From positions 1 to 64,000 of the forward strand of contig CAVQQQ010000010.1 of the NCBI GenBank assembly GCA_963715025.1: 64,000 nucleotides of DNA, read 5' to 3'. Shown piece by piece: positions 9,724 through 17,994 of this stretch. The first letter of the stretch is position 1; each line of letters begins with the position of its first letter. This stretch comes from DASSJT01 sp963715025 (GTDB lineage: Bacteria; Actinomycetota; Actinomycetes; Actinomycetales; Dermatophilaceae). A program made the translations under genes and the position numbers. The notes beneath the pieces are model-generated. The model did no database searches. It was not told where the DNA came from and worked only from the letters and a program-made list of their open reading frames with translations.

Positions 9724-10100
9724 GTGATCATCGTGTCGGCCACCGCGGCGCGAGTCCCCCATGTACATCCCTCCGAGGTCTTCGCCATGGACTACCTCGG
9801 CTACGAGGACGACGGCATCGAGCACGTCTCCCTACGCTTCGGTTTCTCCGACGATCCGGATCTCCCCGGGCACTGGAGCACGCCTGCGCTGACGGCCTGC
9901 TGCCGGTGACACCGACGGACCTGCGTGAGGCGTCCTACTTCATCTCCCGAGGATCCATCCGGCTCACCCGGGAGCCAGGTATGGCCCGGTGGCGCAAGGC
10001 GCTGTTCGTCCTCTTCGCCCACAACGCCGCGGATCCTGCCGCGTACTTCGGCCTCCCGCCGGAGCGCACGGTCACCATGGGTCGCGACGTGACGATCTAG
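9724..10100 (+). pseudogene. kup: 3' remnant of a Kup potassium transporter gene
   Basis: Only the cytoplasmic C-terminal region of Kup survives. The first frame (from 9724) gives VPHVHPSEVFAMDYLGY and HVSLRFGFSDDPDLPG; the second frame (ending 10100) gives ASYFISRGSIRLTREPGMA, RWRKALFVLFAHNAADP and YFGLPPERTVTMG. Together these follow the standard Kup tail. Adding one G in the GGG run near 9869 joins the frames through LEHACADGLL. The twelve membrane helices are missing, because the upstream gene stops 10 nt before the fragment. It is a decayed gene left after a deletion; it could encode at most a soluble fragment. Confidence 0.75.
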
Positions 10101-10189
10101 GGCTGGACCCGCACGACGGTGCCTCCGAGTCGCCGGCCGGCTTGACACCGACGTCGTCTGGCCCTGGCCACATCCGGGCCCCTGGAGTC

Positions 10190-10498
10190 TCAGCGGATCC
10201 TTCTGAGCTCTCGGTCGATGTCGGCCTCACTGATCGGCCGCCTGAAGTAGACGTTCCACGCGTCGAGCAGCAGGAACACGCCCCAGCCGGCGAGCACCCA
10301 TCCGGGCCAGAAGTAGCCACGGTCGGTGATCGCCCACACGCCGACCAGGAAAGCATTGATCACCACGTAGGCCACGAAGTCACCGCGCAGCTTCTGCCTC
10401 TTCTCCACACGCTTGCGGGCCACCTCCCGCTCTTCAGACGCAAGCGCGGAGTCGCGCAGACTATCGGTGGGTCGATCGGCACTCGGGAAATTCGTCAT
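10190..10498 (-). CDS. 2TM-domain protein
   Basis: 102 residues from ATG 10498, chosen because AAGGAG lies 8 nt upstream; a longer frame exists to 10528. A charged N-terminal helix (EEREVARKRVEKRQKLRGD) is followed by two helices (about 41-58 and 65-82) and a charged tail SEADIDRELRRIR. This is the '2TM domain' arrangement (PF13239-like), in actinomycetes also found attached to sensor kinases or standing alone. No partner is adjacent. The 218 bp upstream, to 10716, hold nothing I recognise. Confidence 0.75.
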   Translation of the reverse strand: MTNFPSADRPTDSLRDSALASEEREVARKRVEKRQKLRGDFVAYVVINAFLVGVWAITDRGYFWPGWVLAGWGVFLLLDAWNVYFRRPISEADIDRELRRIR

Positions 10499-10716
10499 CA
10501 CACTGTCTCCTTGACCTTGCGCTTCCAATACCTAAATCAAGGACAACCCCGCACATGACGCGGTCTCAGAGGCGAACGTCCCGGGGCCGACCGGGCACCA
10601 TGCGAGAGCGCTCCGTGGGCTTGGCGCGCGCCTGCAGAACCGGAGAAGCCACTGCCCCGAGCCCTACCCGGGTACGCCGCACCTCGGCCGCCCGCGGCGT
10701 GCGCGGTCAGTCTCGG

Positions 10717-11433
10717 TCACCAGTGACCGGCAGGAAGGTAGGCGGCCCCGGTCACCCACCCACCCAGCGGAGGTGACTGCCGCGGCATACCCTCGACCAC
10801 GCGCACCTCGTCACCCACCTTCACGTCTCCCGGCCTGATCACCCAGCAATTGAGCGCCAGCCGGCCGTCGAAGCGCCGGTTGATCTGTCGAAGCACGTCG
10901 AGATTCTGCTCGCCGGTGTCCGGGTCGATGGTCGTGACGATGCATCGCTGCCGCAGCGAGTGCACCCCGATCACAGCCTCGCCGATCTGCAGCGCCTTGC
11001 CCTCCCAGGTGCGTTCCTGGCCCTCTCGTGCCCCGGCGATGAGCAGGTTGGGGCGCAGCCGCCTCCTGTCGTGGCCGAGCCGGCTCACCTCCGCGTCAGT
11101 CACGACGAGCAGCGGGAGGACATCGAACCGCTCCCGACCCGCGTAATGCCGCGGACGAGCGCCAACACCCCCGGCCGCCTCGATCAGGGCTGCAGCCGGG
11201 TCGCTGTCCCAGCGATGGCCCTCGACGAGTGGTATGCCGTCCGGCCCGGTCACGGCCCGCAGCGCGAGCAGCCCATGGCGGGTGCGCCCGGTGAGCACCC
11301 CTCGCCCGCTGGAGACGTGGACGAGCCGGTCACCGGGGATCCCGTCGACCCCCAGGGCCGCCCGCAGCAGGGACTCGCCCTGCAAGGACTTGACGGGATA
11401 CCGCCACAGTTCGCCCACCCTCAGACGCGACAT
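10717..11433 (-). CDS. MOSC-domain protein
   Basis: 238 residues from ATG 11433 (the frame runs 10 codons further, but GAGGGCAGG sits just upstream of this ATG). The N-terminal MOSC_N barrel starts VGELWRYPVKSLQGE, the classic opening of this family. The MOSC domain follows, with the conserved cysteine in RCIVTTIDPDTGE (about residue 159) and the strand NCWVIRPGDVKVGDEV. MOSC proteins handle sulfur bound to molybdenum cofactor or act in detoxifying N-hydroxylated compounds (mARC-type). It is the last of three minus-strand genes behind the CGNR-controlled promoter at 12.5 kb, with 10 nt to its neighbour. Confidence 0.88.
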   Translation of the reverse strand: MSRLRVGELWRYPVKSLQGESLLRAALGVDGIPGDRLVHVSSGRGVLTGRTRHGLLALRAVTGPDGIPLVEGHRWDSDPAAALIEAAGGVGARPRHYAGRERFDVLPLLVVTDAEVSRLGHDRRRLRPNLLIAGAREGQERTWEGKALQIGEAVIGVHSLRQRCIVTTIDPDTGEQNLDVLRQINRRFDGRLALNCWVIRPGDVKVGDEVRVVEGMPRQSPPLGGWVTGAAYLPAGHW

Positions 11434-11443
11434 GGCCCTGCCC

Positions 11444-11899
11444 TCACCGAAGGGGGAGGGCAAGGGCTCGGTCGCCCGGCGTTCGTGGCTCGAACAGCCG
11501 CCGCTCAGTGACCTCTATGCGCACGTCGTTGATGCTGGCCTCGCGCCGCGACATGTAGCCCTCGGCGTCGAACTCCCAGAGCTCGTTTCCGTAGCTGCGC
11601 CACCACTGCCTGCCGCTGTCGTGCCACTCGTACTGGAACCGGACGGCGATGCGGTCGTCGGCGAAGGCCCATAGGTCCTTCCGCAGAACGTAGTCAAGCT
11701 CGCGCTCCCACTTGCGGGTGAGGAACGCCACGATCTGGTGCCTGCCGACGATGAAATCGGAGCGGTTCCGCCACACGGAGTCGAGGCTGTAGGCCTCGCT
11801 GACCAGGCGTGGATCTCGGGTGTTCCACGCGTCTTCGGCCGCCTGGACCTTGGCGGTGGCGGTCTGTGCATCGAAAGGAGGAACAGGGAATCTCGGCAT
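11444..11899 (-). CDS. NTF2/SnoaL-like protein (DUF1348)
   Basis: 151 residues from ATG 11899, 8 nt after AAGGAG. It shows the DUF1348 signature: FDAQTATAKVQAAEDAWNTRD at the start, WRNRSDFIVGR, ITR-like FLTRKWERELDYVLRK, and the tail 'YGNELWEFDAEGYMSRREASINDV'. The fold is a cone-shaped NTF2-like barrel; members are small cytosolic proteins without a settled reaction. It lies between the AhpD-like and MOSC genes on the same strand, 28 nt after the former, so it probably belongs to the same transcript. Confidence 0.88.
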   Translation of the reverse strand: MPRFPVPPFDAQTATAKVQAAEDAWNTRDPRLVSEAYSLDSVWRNRSDFIVGRHQIVAFLTRKWERELDYVLRKDLWAFADDRIAVRFQYEWHDSGRQWWRSYGNELWEFDAEGYMSRREASINDVRIEVTERRLFEPRTPGDRALALPLR

Positions 11900-11927
11900 G
11901 TCGCGTCTCCTTGGCCCCGACCCGGGG

Positions 11928-12479
11928 TCAGGCTGCCCTGCCGCGCGGCGAGACCACGGGCCAGTCGATCTCGGGGTGGGCCAGCCGGTTGAAGTAGTTG
12001 GTGAGGAGGTTGATGGCGACGTGACCCACCGTCTCGGCGATCTGGGCGTCCGTGACGCCAGCAGCCCTGACGGCATCCAGCGTGTTCTGGTGGACGTTGC
12101 CCCGGTCAGCGACGATCGCCTCGGCCAGCGCCAGCACGGCCTGCGTGTGCGGGTCGCTGCTCCGGGCATCGCGCGCGAGCTCGACCTCGTCGGCCGGAAT
12201 CTTGGCGACGTGCTCTCCCAGATAGGCGTGGGCTGAGAGGCAGTAGCCGCATTCGTTGCTCTCGGCGACGGTCACAGCGATCAGTTCGCGCACCCCGGCG
12301 TCCAGCGTGCCCTTCGCGAGTGCTGTGGACAGGTCCAGGTATCCCTGCAGGAGGGCCGGACTGTTCGCCATGGCCTTGGTCATGTTCGGGACCAGCCCCA
12401 GCTCCCTGTGCGTGCGGGCCAGCTGGTCACCGGCCGCGCCGTTTGCCTGGGTGGGATCGATCATGGGCAGTCTGCTCAT
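11928..12479 (-). CDS. Carboxymuconolactone decarboxylase/AhpD-like peroxidase
   Basis: 183 residues from ATG 12479, preceded by AAAGG. The redox motif is ECGYCLSAH with Cys77 and Cys80 and His84, as in AhpD-type alkylhydroperoxidases. The helix-rich scaffold (LIAVTVAESNECGYC, AILALAE-like, TDAQIAETVGHVAINLLTNYFNRLAHPEIDWP) matches the 'peroxidase-related enzyme' branch. It probably reduces peroxides or electrophiles using its cysteine pair. It diverges from the CGNR regulator gene at 12583, and the two share a 103-bp intergenic region with repeated ACCATTA boxes, so it is likely the regulator's main target. Confidence 0.9.
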   Translation of the reverse strand: MSRLPMIDPTQANGAAGDQLARTHRELGLVPNMTKAMANSPALLQGYLDLSTALAKGTLDAGVRELIAVTVAESNECGYCLSAHAYLGEHVAKIPADEVELARDARSSDPHTQAVLALAEAIVADRGNVHQNTLDAVRAAGVTDAQIAETVGHVAINLLTNYFNRLAHPEIDWPVVSPRGRAA

Positions 12480-12510
12480 GGAAAGTACCTTTCTCATGGT
12501 TGTATGGCTT

Positions 12511-12580
12511 TTTACCATTAGGCAGCGTAGGCATAGGGCGCTGCGATTGTCAACGGTTGTGACGATGGTTTACCATTAGG
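12511..12580. promoter_or_regulatory. Divergent promoter with repeated TTTACCATTAGG operator
   Basis: The 12-mer TTTACCATTAGG occurs at 12511-12522 and again at 12569-12580. Around the second copy the bases form ATGGT-TT-ACCAT (12565-12576), a short palindrome. TACCAT at 12571-12576 is also a plausible -10 box 7 nt before the ATG at 12583, implying a leaderless transcript that the bound regulator would block. The first copy lies just upstream of the AhpD-like gene. The arrangement suggests self-repression by the CGNR protein and joint control of the redox genes. Confidence 0.6.
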
Positions 12581-12582
12581 AC

Positions 12583-13200
12583 ATGTCTCCGAAGGCGACC
12601 CTCCTCCCCAACCCGGGCGAACCCGTCCCCGTGCTGCTGATGAACACCATCTGGGCCGACACTGCGGGTGTCCACGACGCGCTGACAACAGTCAGCGAGG
12701 CGGATGCCTGGCTCGACGCCATCGGTGAACGCATCCCAGGAATGCCGCCGACTCCGGGCGCCGGATACCGTTGTACCCGTGCCGATCTCGCGCGCTTGGG
12801 CCAGTTGCGCGATGCCCTGCGCGATCTCGCCGCCGAGCTGACTGACGACCCGCGCACGATCGCCTCGGGACGAGATGTGGCGCAGGCGCTCAAGCGGGTC
12901 AACGAGGCCAGCGGCGTAGCCCCGTCATGGCCCCAGCTCGGCCGATCGCTCGACCAAGCCGACGCAGCGGTGCGCCCGGGTACACGCCCGCCTCTCGCCG
13001 CTGTCTCGGCAGTAGCCGCCGACGCCATCAGGCTGTTCGCCGACCGCGGTACAGCGCTCCGTGCCTGCCAGGCCCCGGGCTGCGTCCTCTACTTCGTCAA
13101 AGACCACCCACGCCGCGAGTGGTGCTCCGCCAGCTGCGGCAACCGGGCGCGAGCGGCCCGCCACTACGACCGGCATCGTCGAGTCGGCGCGAAGGCATAG
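12583..13200 (+). CDS. CGNR zinc-finger (ABATE-domain) transcription regulator
   Basis: 205 residues. The N-terminal two thirds is the ABATE ligand-like domain (LLMNTIWADTAGVHDAL; the following helices end near residue 150). The C-terminus is the CGNR zinc finger: Cys162, Cys167, Cys181 and Cys185 in ACQAPGC and EWCSASCGNR, followed by the basic RARAARHYDRHRR. Such proteins are actinobacterial DNA-binding regulators, often self-repressed. There is no Shine-Dalgarno before the ATG and a -10-like TACCAT sits 7 nt upstream, so the mRNA is probably leaderless. It faces the AhpD/NTF2/MOSC genes. Confidence 0.9.
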   Translation: MSPKATLLPNPGEPVPVLLMNTIWADTAGVHDALTTVSEADAWLDAIGERIPGMPPTPGAGYRCTRADLARLGQLRDALRDLAAELTDDPRTIASGRDVAQALKRVNEASGVAPSWPQLGRSLDQADAAVRPGTRPPLAAVSAVAADAIRLFADRGTALRACQAPGCVLYFVKDHPRREWCSASCGNRARAARHYDRHRRVGAKA

Positions 13201-13261
13201 CCGCCCCACGCCCACGGCCGGGCACTACGGAGCCCCGGTCGCCGACGATTCCGCGAACTGG

Positions 13262-14896
13262 CTAGCGGACTCGGTACAGCACCAGGTTCTTCGTGTGCGA
13301 GACGTACTCGGTCTGCCAGTTGGCCGGCGGCCCCTGCGGGTGCTCCTTCAGCCACGGGCCTAGGGCAACGCGACAGAACGTGCAGGTCTGGGACTTGGCG
13401 CTGAACAGCAGGACGTAGTCCCCGCGTTGGGGCTCGGCCTTGGTTCCGGTGAGGCTCTGCGGCTTGCCCGACCACACCTTGTCGCCGCCAAAGAAGTCAC
13501 GCTGGTATGCCGGCAGGATTCGGGCCGTCTCCCAGTCAGTCCACACCCGTTCGGGGGTGAAAGACCGTCCCCTCAAGTGGTCGCGAAGGTCCTCCAGTGC
13601 TGCCCCTCCGTTCGGGGCGAACGCTGGACTCGAGGTGGCGTATCTGGCCGCGTAGGACACCGGACCCCAGCACACCAGAACACCGAGAGCGACGGCGGGG
13701 AGCAGGCGCCAGGCGGCCGACATCCGCCGCAGAGGGCTGTGTGTCACGACCCAACCTGCAGCAATGGCCACGAGGCCGCCCACGGCGAGCGCGCTAGCTG
13801 GGAAGAAGGGGATCCAGTACCTCTCGACGTCGATCCGGGCCCGTGGGTGCGAGGGATCCAGCAGGCCGGTCGGGAGCACCGTCAACAGGTAGACGCCGGC
13901 AAACCAAGCGGACATCAGCCGTACCGGCCAGTTCCGGACGGCCAGACCGATCAGTGAGACCGCACCCACCGCCACCATCCAGATTCCCCCGTTGGTCTTC
14001 AGGGCGGCCTTGGGCACGAACGTGAGATAGAACCAACGCGTCTGCCCGACGTACCAGCTGTGATTCGCGATCGAGGCGGTCGTTACCTCGCCTGAGGGTT
14101 TGCCTCCCAGCCCTGACAGCACATGCAGCTTGAGCAGGGGATCGCTATAGAACACGGCGCTGATGCCGACATCGAGAAGGGCCCAGAGGAGAACGGGCAC
14201 CGACACGAGCGCCAGCGATCGAAGCACACTGCCCCGCCGCCACAGGATGACCGCGATCAGTGGCCAGGCGACGATGGACGACTCCCGGACCTCGAAGCTC
14301 CAGCCGAGCAGGAAGCCGATGGCAAGAAGCCAGGGGGCCACGCGCCGGTTCGCGACGAGCCGGTCGCGGGCGATGAAGGCGAGCAGCACCGCCAGGGTGA
14401 ACAACGCGACCGCCATAAGGTCGGGGTAGCCGCGCGACAGGTTGAAGAACATGATCCGGTTGGAGAACAGCAGCACGACGGCGACCAACGCAGCGGTCCA
14501 CCCCCAGAAACGCCGTGCCAGCAGGGCAACCGTCGCTGCGAGCACGCCAGCCGACAGGAGCGGCCAGAAGTAGTAGGCGAACTGTGCGTTGCCGAATAGC
14601 CGCGCCAGGGGCAGTGACGCCAGGACGATGCCATAACGCGTATACCCGAGCGGCACCCACTCCTTGCTGGGAAAGTGCATCGCCGACATGACGTAGTGCC
14701 ACGGATCAGTCGGAACCACGATGGAGCGGAACACGTAGGCGATCACCACGACGAGCGCACCCATCGCGGCCGCGACGGCGATGTCGGTCCTGCTTGTCCT
14801 ACGCCCCGCGAGCCAGTCCCGGCGGCCCTGATCACCGAAATTGGGCTCGCCGACCACCGGCTGACCAGAGTCGTGGGTTACGTCGACAGTGGTCAT
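13262..14896 (-). CDS. Polytopic membrane glycosyltransferase (GT39/GT83-like)
   Basis: 544 residues from ATG 14896, after GAAGGG; the frame extends 25 codons upstream without a better start. About 10-11 hydrophobic segments. The first outer loop holds 'PTDPWHYVMSAMHFPSKEW' and a nearby Asp/His-type acidic motif, as in ArnT/PMT-like transferases that use polyprenyl-phosphate sugars, and the loop LSRGYPDLMAVALF follows. The soluble C-terminal tail contains a Cys pair, TCTFC (about 513-517). It is probably an envelope glycan or lipid transferase; donor and acceptor are not deducible. It is encoded alone. Confidence 0.78.
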   Translation of the reverse strand: MTTVDVTHDSGQPVVGEPNFGDQGRRDWLAGRRTSRTDIAVAAAMGALVVVIAYVFRSIVVPTDPWHYVMSAMHFPSKEWVPLGYTRYGIVLASLPLARLFGNAQFAYYFWPLLSAGVLAATVALLARRFWGWTAALVAVVLLFSNRIMFFNLSRGYPDLMAVALFTLAVLLAFIARDRLVANRRVAPWLLAIGFLLGWSFEVRESSIVAWPLIAVILWRRGSVLRSLALVSVPVLLWALLDVGISAVFYSDPLLKLHVLSGLGGKPSGEVTTASIANHSWYVGQTRWFYLTFVPKAALKTNGGIWMVAVGAVSLIGLAVRNWPVRLMSAWFAGVYLLTVLPTGLLDPSHPRARIDVERYWIPFFPASALAVGGLVAIAAGWVVTHSPLRRMSAAWRLLPAVALGVLVCWGPVSYAARYATSSPAFAPNGGAALEDLRDHLRGRSFTPERVWTDWETARILPAYQRDFFGGDKVWSGKPQSLTGTKAEPQRGDYVLLFSAKSQTCTFCRVALGPWLKEHPQGPPANWQTEYVSHTKNLVLYRVR

Positions 14897-15013
14897 GCGG
14901 ACCCTTCGTGACGGGAAAGCAACGCAGCTTGCGCTGGAAGCTGGCCGGCCCATGGTAGCCGGTGGCCGCACCCGACCTACCGCGTCGTCATCTCGGCGGC
15001 GTGCCCCAGACGA

Positions 15014-16051
15014 CTAGTCAGTGCCGCCGGCGAGGCGGCGGTCGCGCTGGGCGACGCCCATCTCACCGTACGGGTAGTCGGGGGCGCGAGTATCGCTGGC
15101 CGCGTCGAGTGCGGCGGTCTCCTCGTCGGTGAGCCACACGTCGACCGCCTTGAGGTTGGCGTCGAGCTGCTCCACCGTGCGCGCGCCCAGGATCACGGAC
15201 GTCACCGCCGGGCGGTCGACCAGCCACGCCAGCGCGACCTCGGCCATCGACACGCCGCGGTCCTCGGCGACCTGCTGCAGGACCTCGATGACGTCCCATG
15301 TGCGGTCGCTCCCGCCGCGCCGGTCGTAGGCCTCCATCCCGCGCTGGGGGTTGTCACCCAGCCGTGTGGCACCGGTAGGACGCTCGTCGCGCCGATACTT
15401 GCCCGACAGCCAGCCGCCGCCGAGCGGACCCCACGGCAGCAGGCCGATCCCTGCGTCCTGCGCCGCGGGCACGATCTCCCACTCGATCTCACGGACGAGC
15501 AGGCTGTACTGGGGCTGGAGGGTCACCGGCTCCGCGACGTTGAGAGAGCGGGCGAGGTGCACGGCCTTGGTGAGCTGCCACCCGGTGAAGTTGGACAGGC
15601 CGTAGTAGAGGATCTTCCCCGCGCGGATGAAGCTGTCGAAGGCGCGCAGCGTCTCCTCGAGCGGGGTCCAGGGGTCGAAGGCATGCACCTGGTACAGGTC
15701 CACCGTCTCGACACCGAGCCGCCGCAGCGACGCGTCCAGGGCCCGGGTGAGGTGCCGGGCAGAGGCGCCGTCGGCATTGGGGACGCCGTTCATCGGGAAC
15801 CGGCCCTTGGTGGCGAGGACCACCCGCTCGGTGAGGTCGGTGGGCCGGTTGGCGAGCCAGCGGCCGATGATCTCCTCCGAAGCACCGTTGGAGTAGACGT
15901 CGGCAGTGTCGACCAGCGTGCCGCCGGCCTCCACGAAGTGGTCGAGCTGGGCATGTGACCCAGCTTCGCCGGTCTCCGTGCCGAAGGTCATGGTGCCGAG
16001 GCAGAACGGGGATACAGCGCAGCCGCTGCGCCCGAGAGTGCGGTATTCCAC
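15014..16051 (-). CDS. Aldo/keto reductase
   Basis: 345 residues, the normal length. The NADPH-dependent AKR tetrad is complete: Asp48, Tyr53, Lys82 and His123 (in LVDTADVYS, LATKG and YQVHAFD). The beta/alpha barrel markers WLANRP..., 'YYGLSNFTGWQL' and the cofactor-binding LAWLVDRPAVTSVILGART (about 283-301) are present. It reduces carbonyl compounds in the cytosol; the closest general type is the AKR11/AKR12-like actinobacterial group, and the substrate is unknown. Encoded alone, divergent from 16176. Confidence 0.93.
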   Translation of the reverse strand: MEYRTLGRSGCAVSPFCLGTMTFGTETGEAGSHAQLDHFVEAGGTLVDTADVYSNGASEEIIGRWLANRPTDLTERVVLATKGRFPMNGVPNADGASARHLTRALDASLRRLGVETVDLYQVHAFDPWTPLEETLRAFDSFIRAGKILYYGLSNFTGWQLTKAVHLARSLNVAEPVTLQPQYSLLVREIEWEIVPAAQDAGIGLLPWGPLGGGWLSGKYRRDERPTGATRLGDNPQRGMEAYDRRGGSDRTWDVIEVLQQVAEDRGVSMAEVALAWLVDRPAVTSVILGARTVEQLDANLKAVDVWLTDEETAALDAASDTRAPDYPYGEMGVAQRDRRLAGGTD

Positions 16052-16175
16052 GGCTCCGTTCTACCCCATTGCCGGTTCTCCCACGCTCAATCCGTGCTGC
16101 GCGAGGTCTGGTATGCCGAGTGGCCGAGGCGCTGATCTCCGCGCCCCGGGGCCCGGCTCGCGTCAGACTGATGCC

Positions 16176-16712
16176 ATGGACGCCGCAATTGCCGGACTCA
16201 TCGGCGCTGGACTGGGCGCTGTCGCCAGCACGACGGCCTCGATGATGGCCACTTTCCAGCAGACCCGGAGCGAGCGGGAGCGCGTGAGGGCGGCTCGAGC
16301 GGATGAGGCGTTGCGAGCCGAGCGAGAAGCACTGGTCCAGCTGTGCGAGCTGCTCGCGACCGGCACGCAAGCGGTTGCCTGGCTGGGGTGGGCGGCGAAG
16401 GTCCAGCCCCCGCAGGTACTCCAAGAGGAAATGCAGACCTACGACAAGCGCATGCGCGAGCTCATACCTCGCCTACTGGCCGCGGAAGTAGCCGCGGCCA
16501 GCCTGAGCGACGACGCGTTCGACCGCGTCGATCCCCTTGTTCGTGAACTCATCGCTCTGGACACGCGGGTAGGCACGGCCGCGGCAGCCTTCGACAAGGA
16601 CGGCGGGGAGGCAACGCAGCGCCTCGCCGAAGCGAAAGATGCGGCAAACGAACTGAGCGACCGAAGCGTCACCCAAGTCCGAGCCCTGCTTCGCGCCAAC
16701 GTCCAGGGCTAG
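16176..16712 (+). CDS. Membrane-anchored coiled-coil protein, unknown
   Basis: 178 residues from ATG 16176. Residues 3-22 (AAIAGLIGAGLGAVASTTAS) form a single glycine-rich membrane segment. A strongly charged helix follows (RSERERVRAARADEALRAERE), and the remainder looks all-helical (heptad-like Leu/Ala spacing to the end). I do not recognise a family. The layout resembles small actinobacterial proteins that couple a membrane helix to a coiled coil. It diverges from the aldo/keto reductase with 124 bp between, and no partner is evident. Confidence 0.65.
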   Translation: MDAAIAGLIGAGLGAVASTTASMMATFQQTRSERERVRAARADEALRAEREALVQLCELLATGTQAVAWLGWAAKVQPPQVLQEEMQTYDKRMRELIPRLLAAEVAAASLSDDAFDRVDPLVRELIALDTRVGTAAAAFDKDGGEATQRLAEAKDAANELSDRSVTQVRALLRANVQG

Positions 16713-16881
16713 CCTGTCCAGTCCGATCTGGAGCGGCCCTGGCTAGCCAACCGCCCAGGGGCAGGCAGGCCGGGTGGCGAGCACCCGGCACACCCGACGG
16801 GACGTTGTGCCCGGGTGCGTGCGGGCGCCACGGGTCATCCTGACCGGGGTTGTCCTGAGCGGTGGTTCGCGGAGGTGTGCC

Positions 16882-17835
16882 ATGGCCTCGGTGCAGGAGG
16901 CCGTCGTCACGAGCCGGCCGCGCGAGCTCTGGATCGACAACCTCCGGGTGCTGGTGGTCGCTGGAGTCATCGTGGTGCACACCGCGACTGGCTACATCAC
17001 CGGGATTGCGGACTGGTACTACGACGAGCTCACCACCTCGACCGTGTGGTCCACGGTGTTGGCCTTCCCGGCGGTGGCCGGCGGCTTGTTCGGGCTTGGC
17101 TCACTGTTCCTGCTCGCCGGCTGGCTTTCCCCGCCGTCGCTGGCGCGCCGAGGACCCGGCGGCTATGCACGGAGCAGGCTGGTGCGGTTGGGGCTGCCCC
17201 TCATCGGGTTCGTGCTGGTCGTGCAGCCACTGGCCGACTACGTGGGCAGTCGCCGGACGAGCGTGCCGACGAGCCTCGCGGACGCGCTGCGAAGCACCGA
17301 GATCAGCGTGATGTGGTTCGTCGCGGCGCTGCTCGCCTTCTCTCTCGCGTATGCCGCCCGGCGGCGGGTTCGCCCGACGCCGCCGAATCGGGGTGGTTCC
17401 CAGAACCTGCGGCCAGCAGTGGTCCGTCGGATTGGCTGGGTGGCAGCGATCGGGTCGGTCGCCACGGTGGCACTGTTCGCGGTGTTGGACGCGAACGATG
17501 AGGCCACGGCGGTCTTGGACGAAGGGGCCGGCTGGCCGACCATGCTCTTCGCGCTGCTGGACGGCGTCGTCGCCGTCAGCCTGAGCCTGTGGCTCGTCGC
17601 GTGGATCCGGCGCCGCTGGCGCAGCCACGGCCCGCTGCTCGGCAAGGCGGCTCGGGCCTCGTATGCGACCTACGTCTTCCACCCACTGGTGCTGACCACG
17701 ATCATGGTGCTGCTCGCGCCGGTTGCGGTGGCTCCCGAGGTCAAGTTCGTCGTGGTGTCCGCAGTCGGGACCGTGGTCTGTTTCACAGTCGGGTACGCCC
17801 TGATCCGGGTACCAGGCATCTCGAGGGTGCTCTGA
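16882..17835 (+). CDS. Acyltransferase 3 family membrane protein
   Basis: 317 residues from ATG 16882, placed 7 nt after CGGAGG. About ten hydrophobic segments with the family opening ELWIDNLRVLVVAGVIVVHTATGY, where His41 occupies the position of the conserved catalytic histidine. The FHPLV motif (about 272) near the last helices is also typical. Acyltransferase-3 proteins move acyl groups onto sugars, peptidoglycan or secondary metabolites at the membrane. A 13-bp hairpin 31 nt after the stop ends the transcript. A second member of the family is at 36153-37532. Confidence 0.85.
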   Translation: MASVQEAVVTSRPRELWIDNLRVLVVAGVIVVHTATGYITGIADWYYDELTTSTVWSTVLAFPAVAGGLFGLGSLFLLAGWLSPPSLARRGPGGYARSRLVRLGLPLIGFVLVVQPLADYVGSRRTSVPTSLADALRSTEISVMWFVAALLAFSLAYAARRRVRPTPPNRGGSQNLRPAVVRRIGWVAAIGSVATVALFAVLDANDEATAVLDEGAGWPTMLFALLDGVVAVSLSLWLVAWIRRRWRSHGPLLGKAARASYATYVFHPLVLTTIMVLLAPVAVAPEVKFVVVSAVGTVVCFTVGYALIRVPGISRVL

Positions 17836-17865
17836 CGCAGTTGGCGTCCTGACCGCGGGGAGGAG

Positions 17866-17904
17866 GTGAGGTATGCCGCAGAGCCGGCTTCCGGCATACC
17901 TCAC
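17866..17904 (+). terminator. 13-bp perfect hairpin built from an inverted GTATGCCG pair
   Basis: Left arm GTGAGGTATGCCG (17866-17878) and right arm CGGCATACCTCAC (17892-17904) are exact inverse complements with a 13-nt loop. It lies 31 nt past the acyltransferase stop and is not followed by a strong T-run. Both arms contain the window's dispersed octamer, the way Neisseria uptake sequences pair up as terminators. Confidence 0.75.
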
Positions 17905-17994
17905 GTCTTTGCTCCGTCGCAGATCGCCGCGCCGGCGATGACCGGCTGGCGAGGTCGCTACCCGGGAACCCGGACTCGACATTAGATTGGTCGC

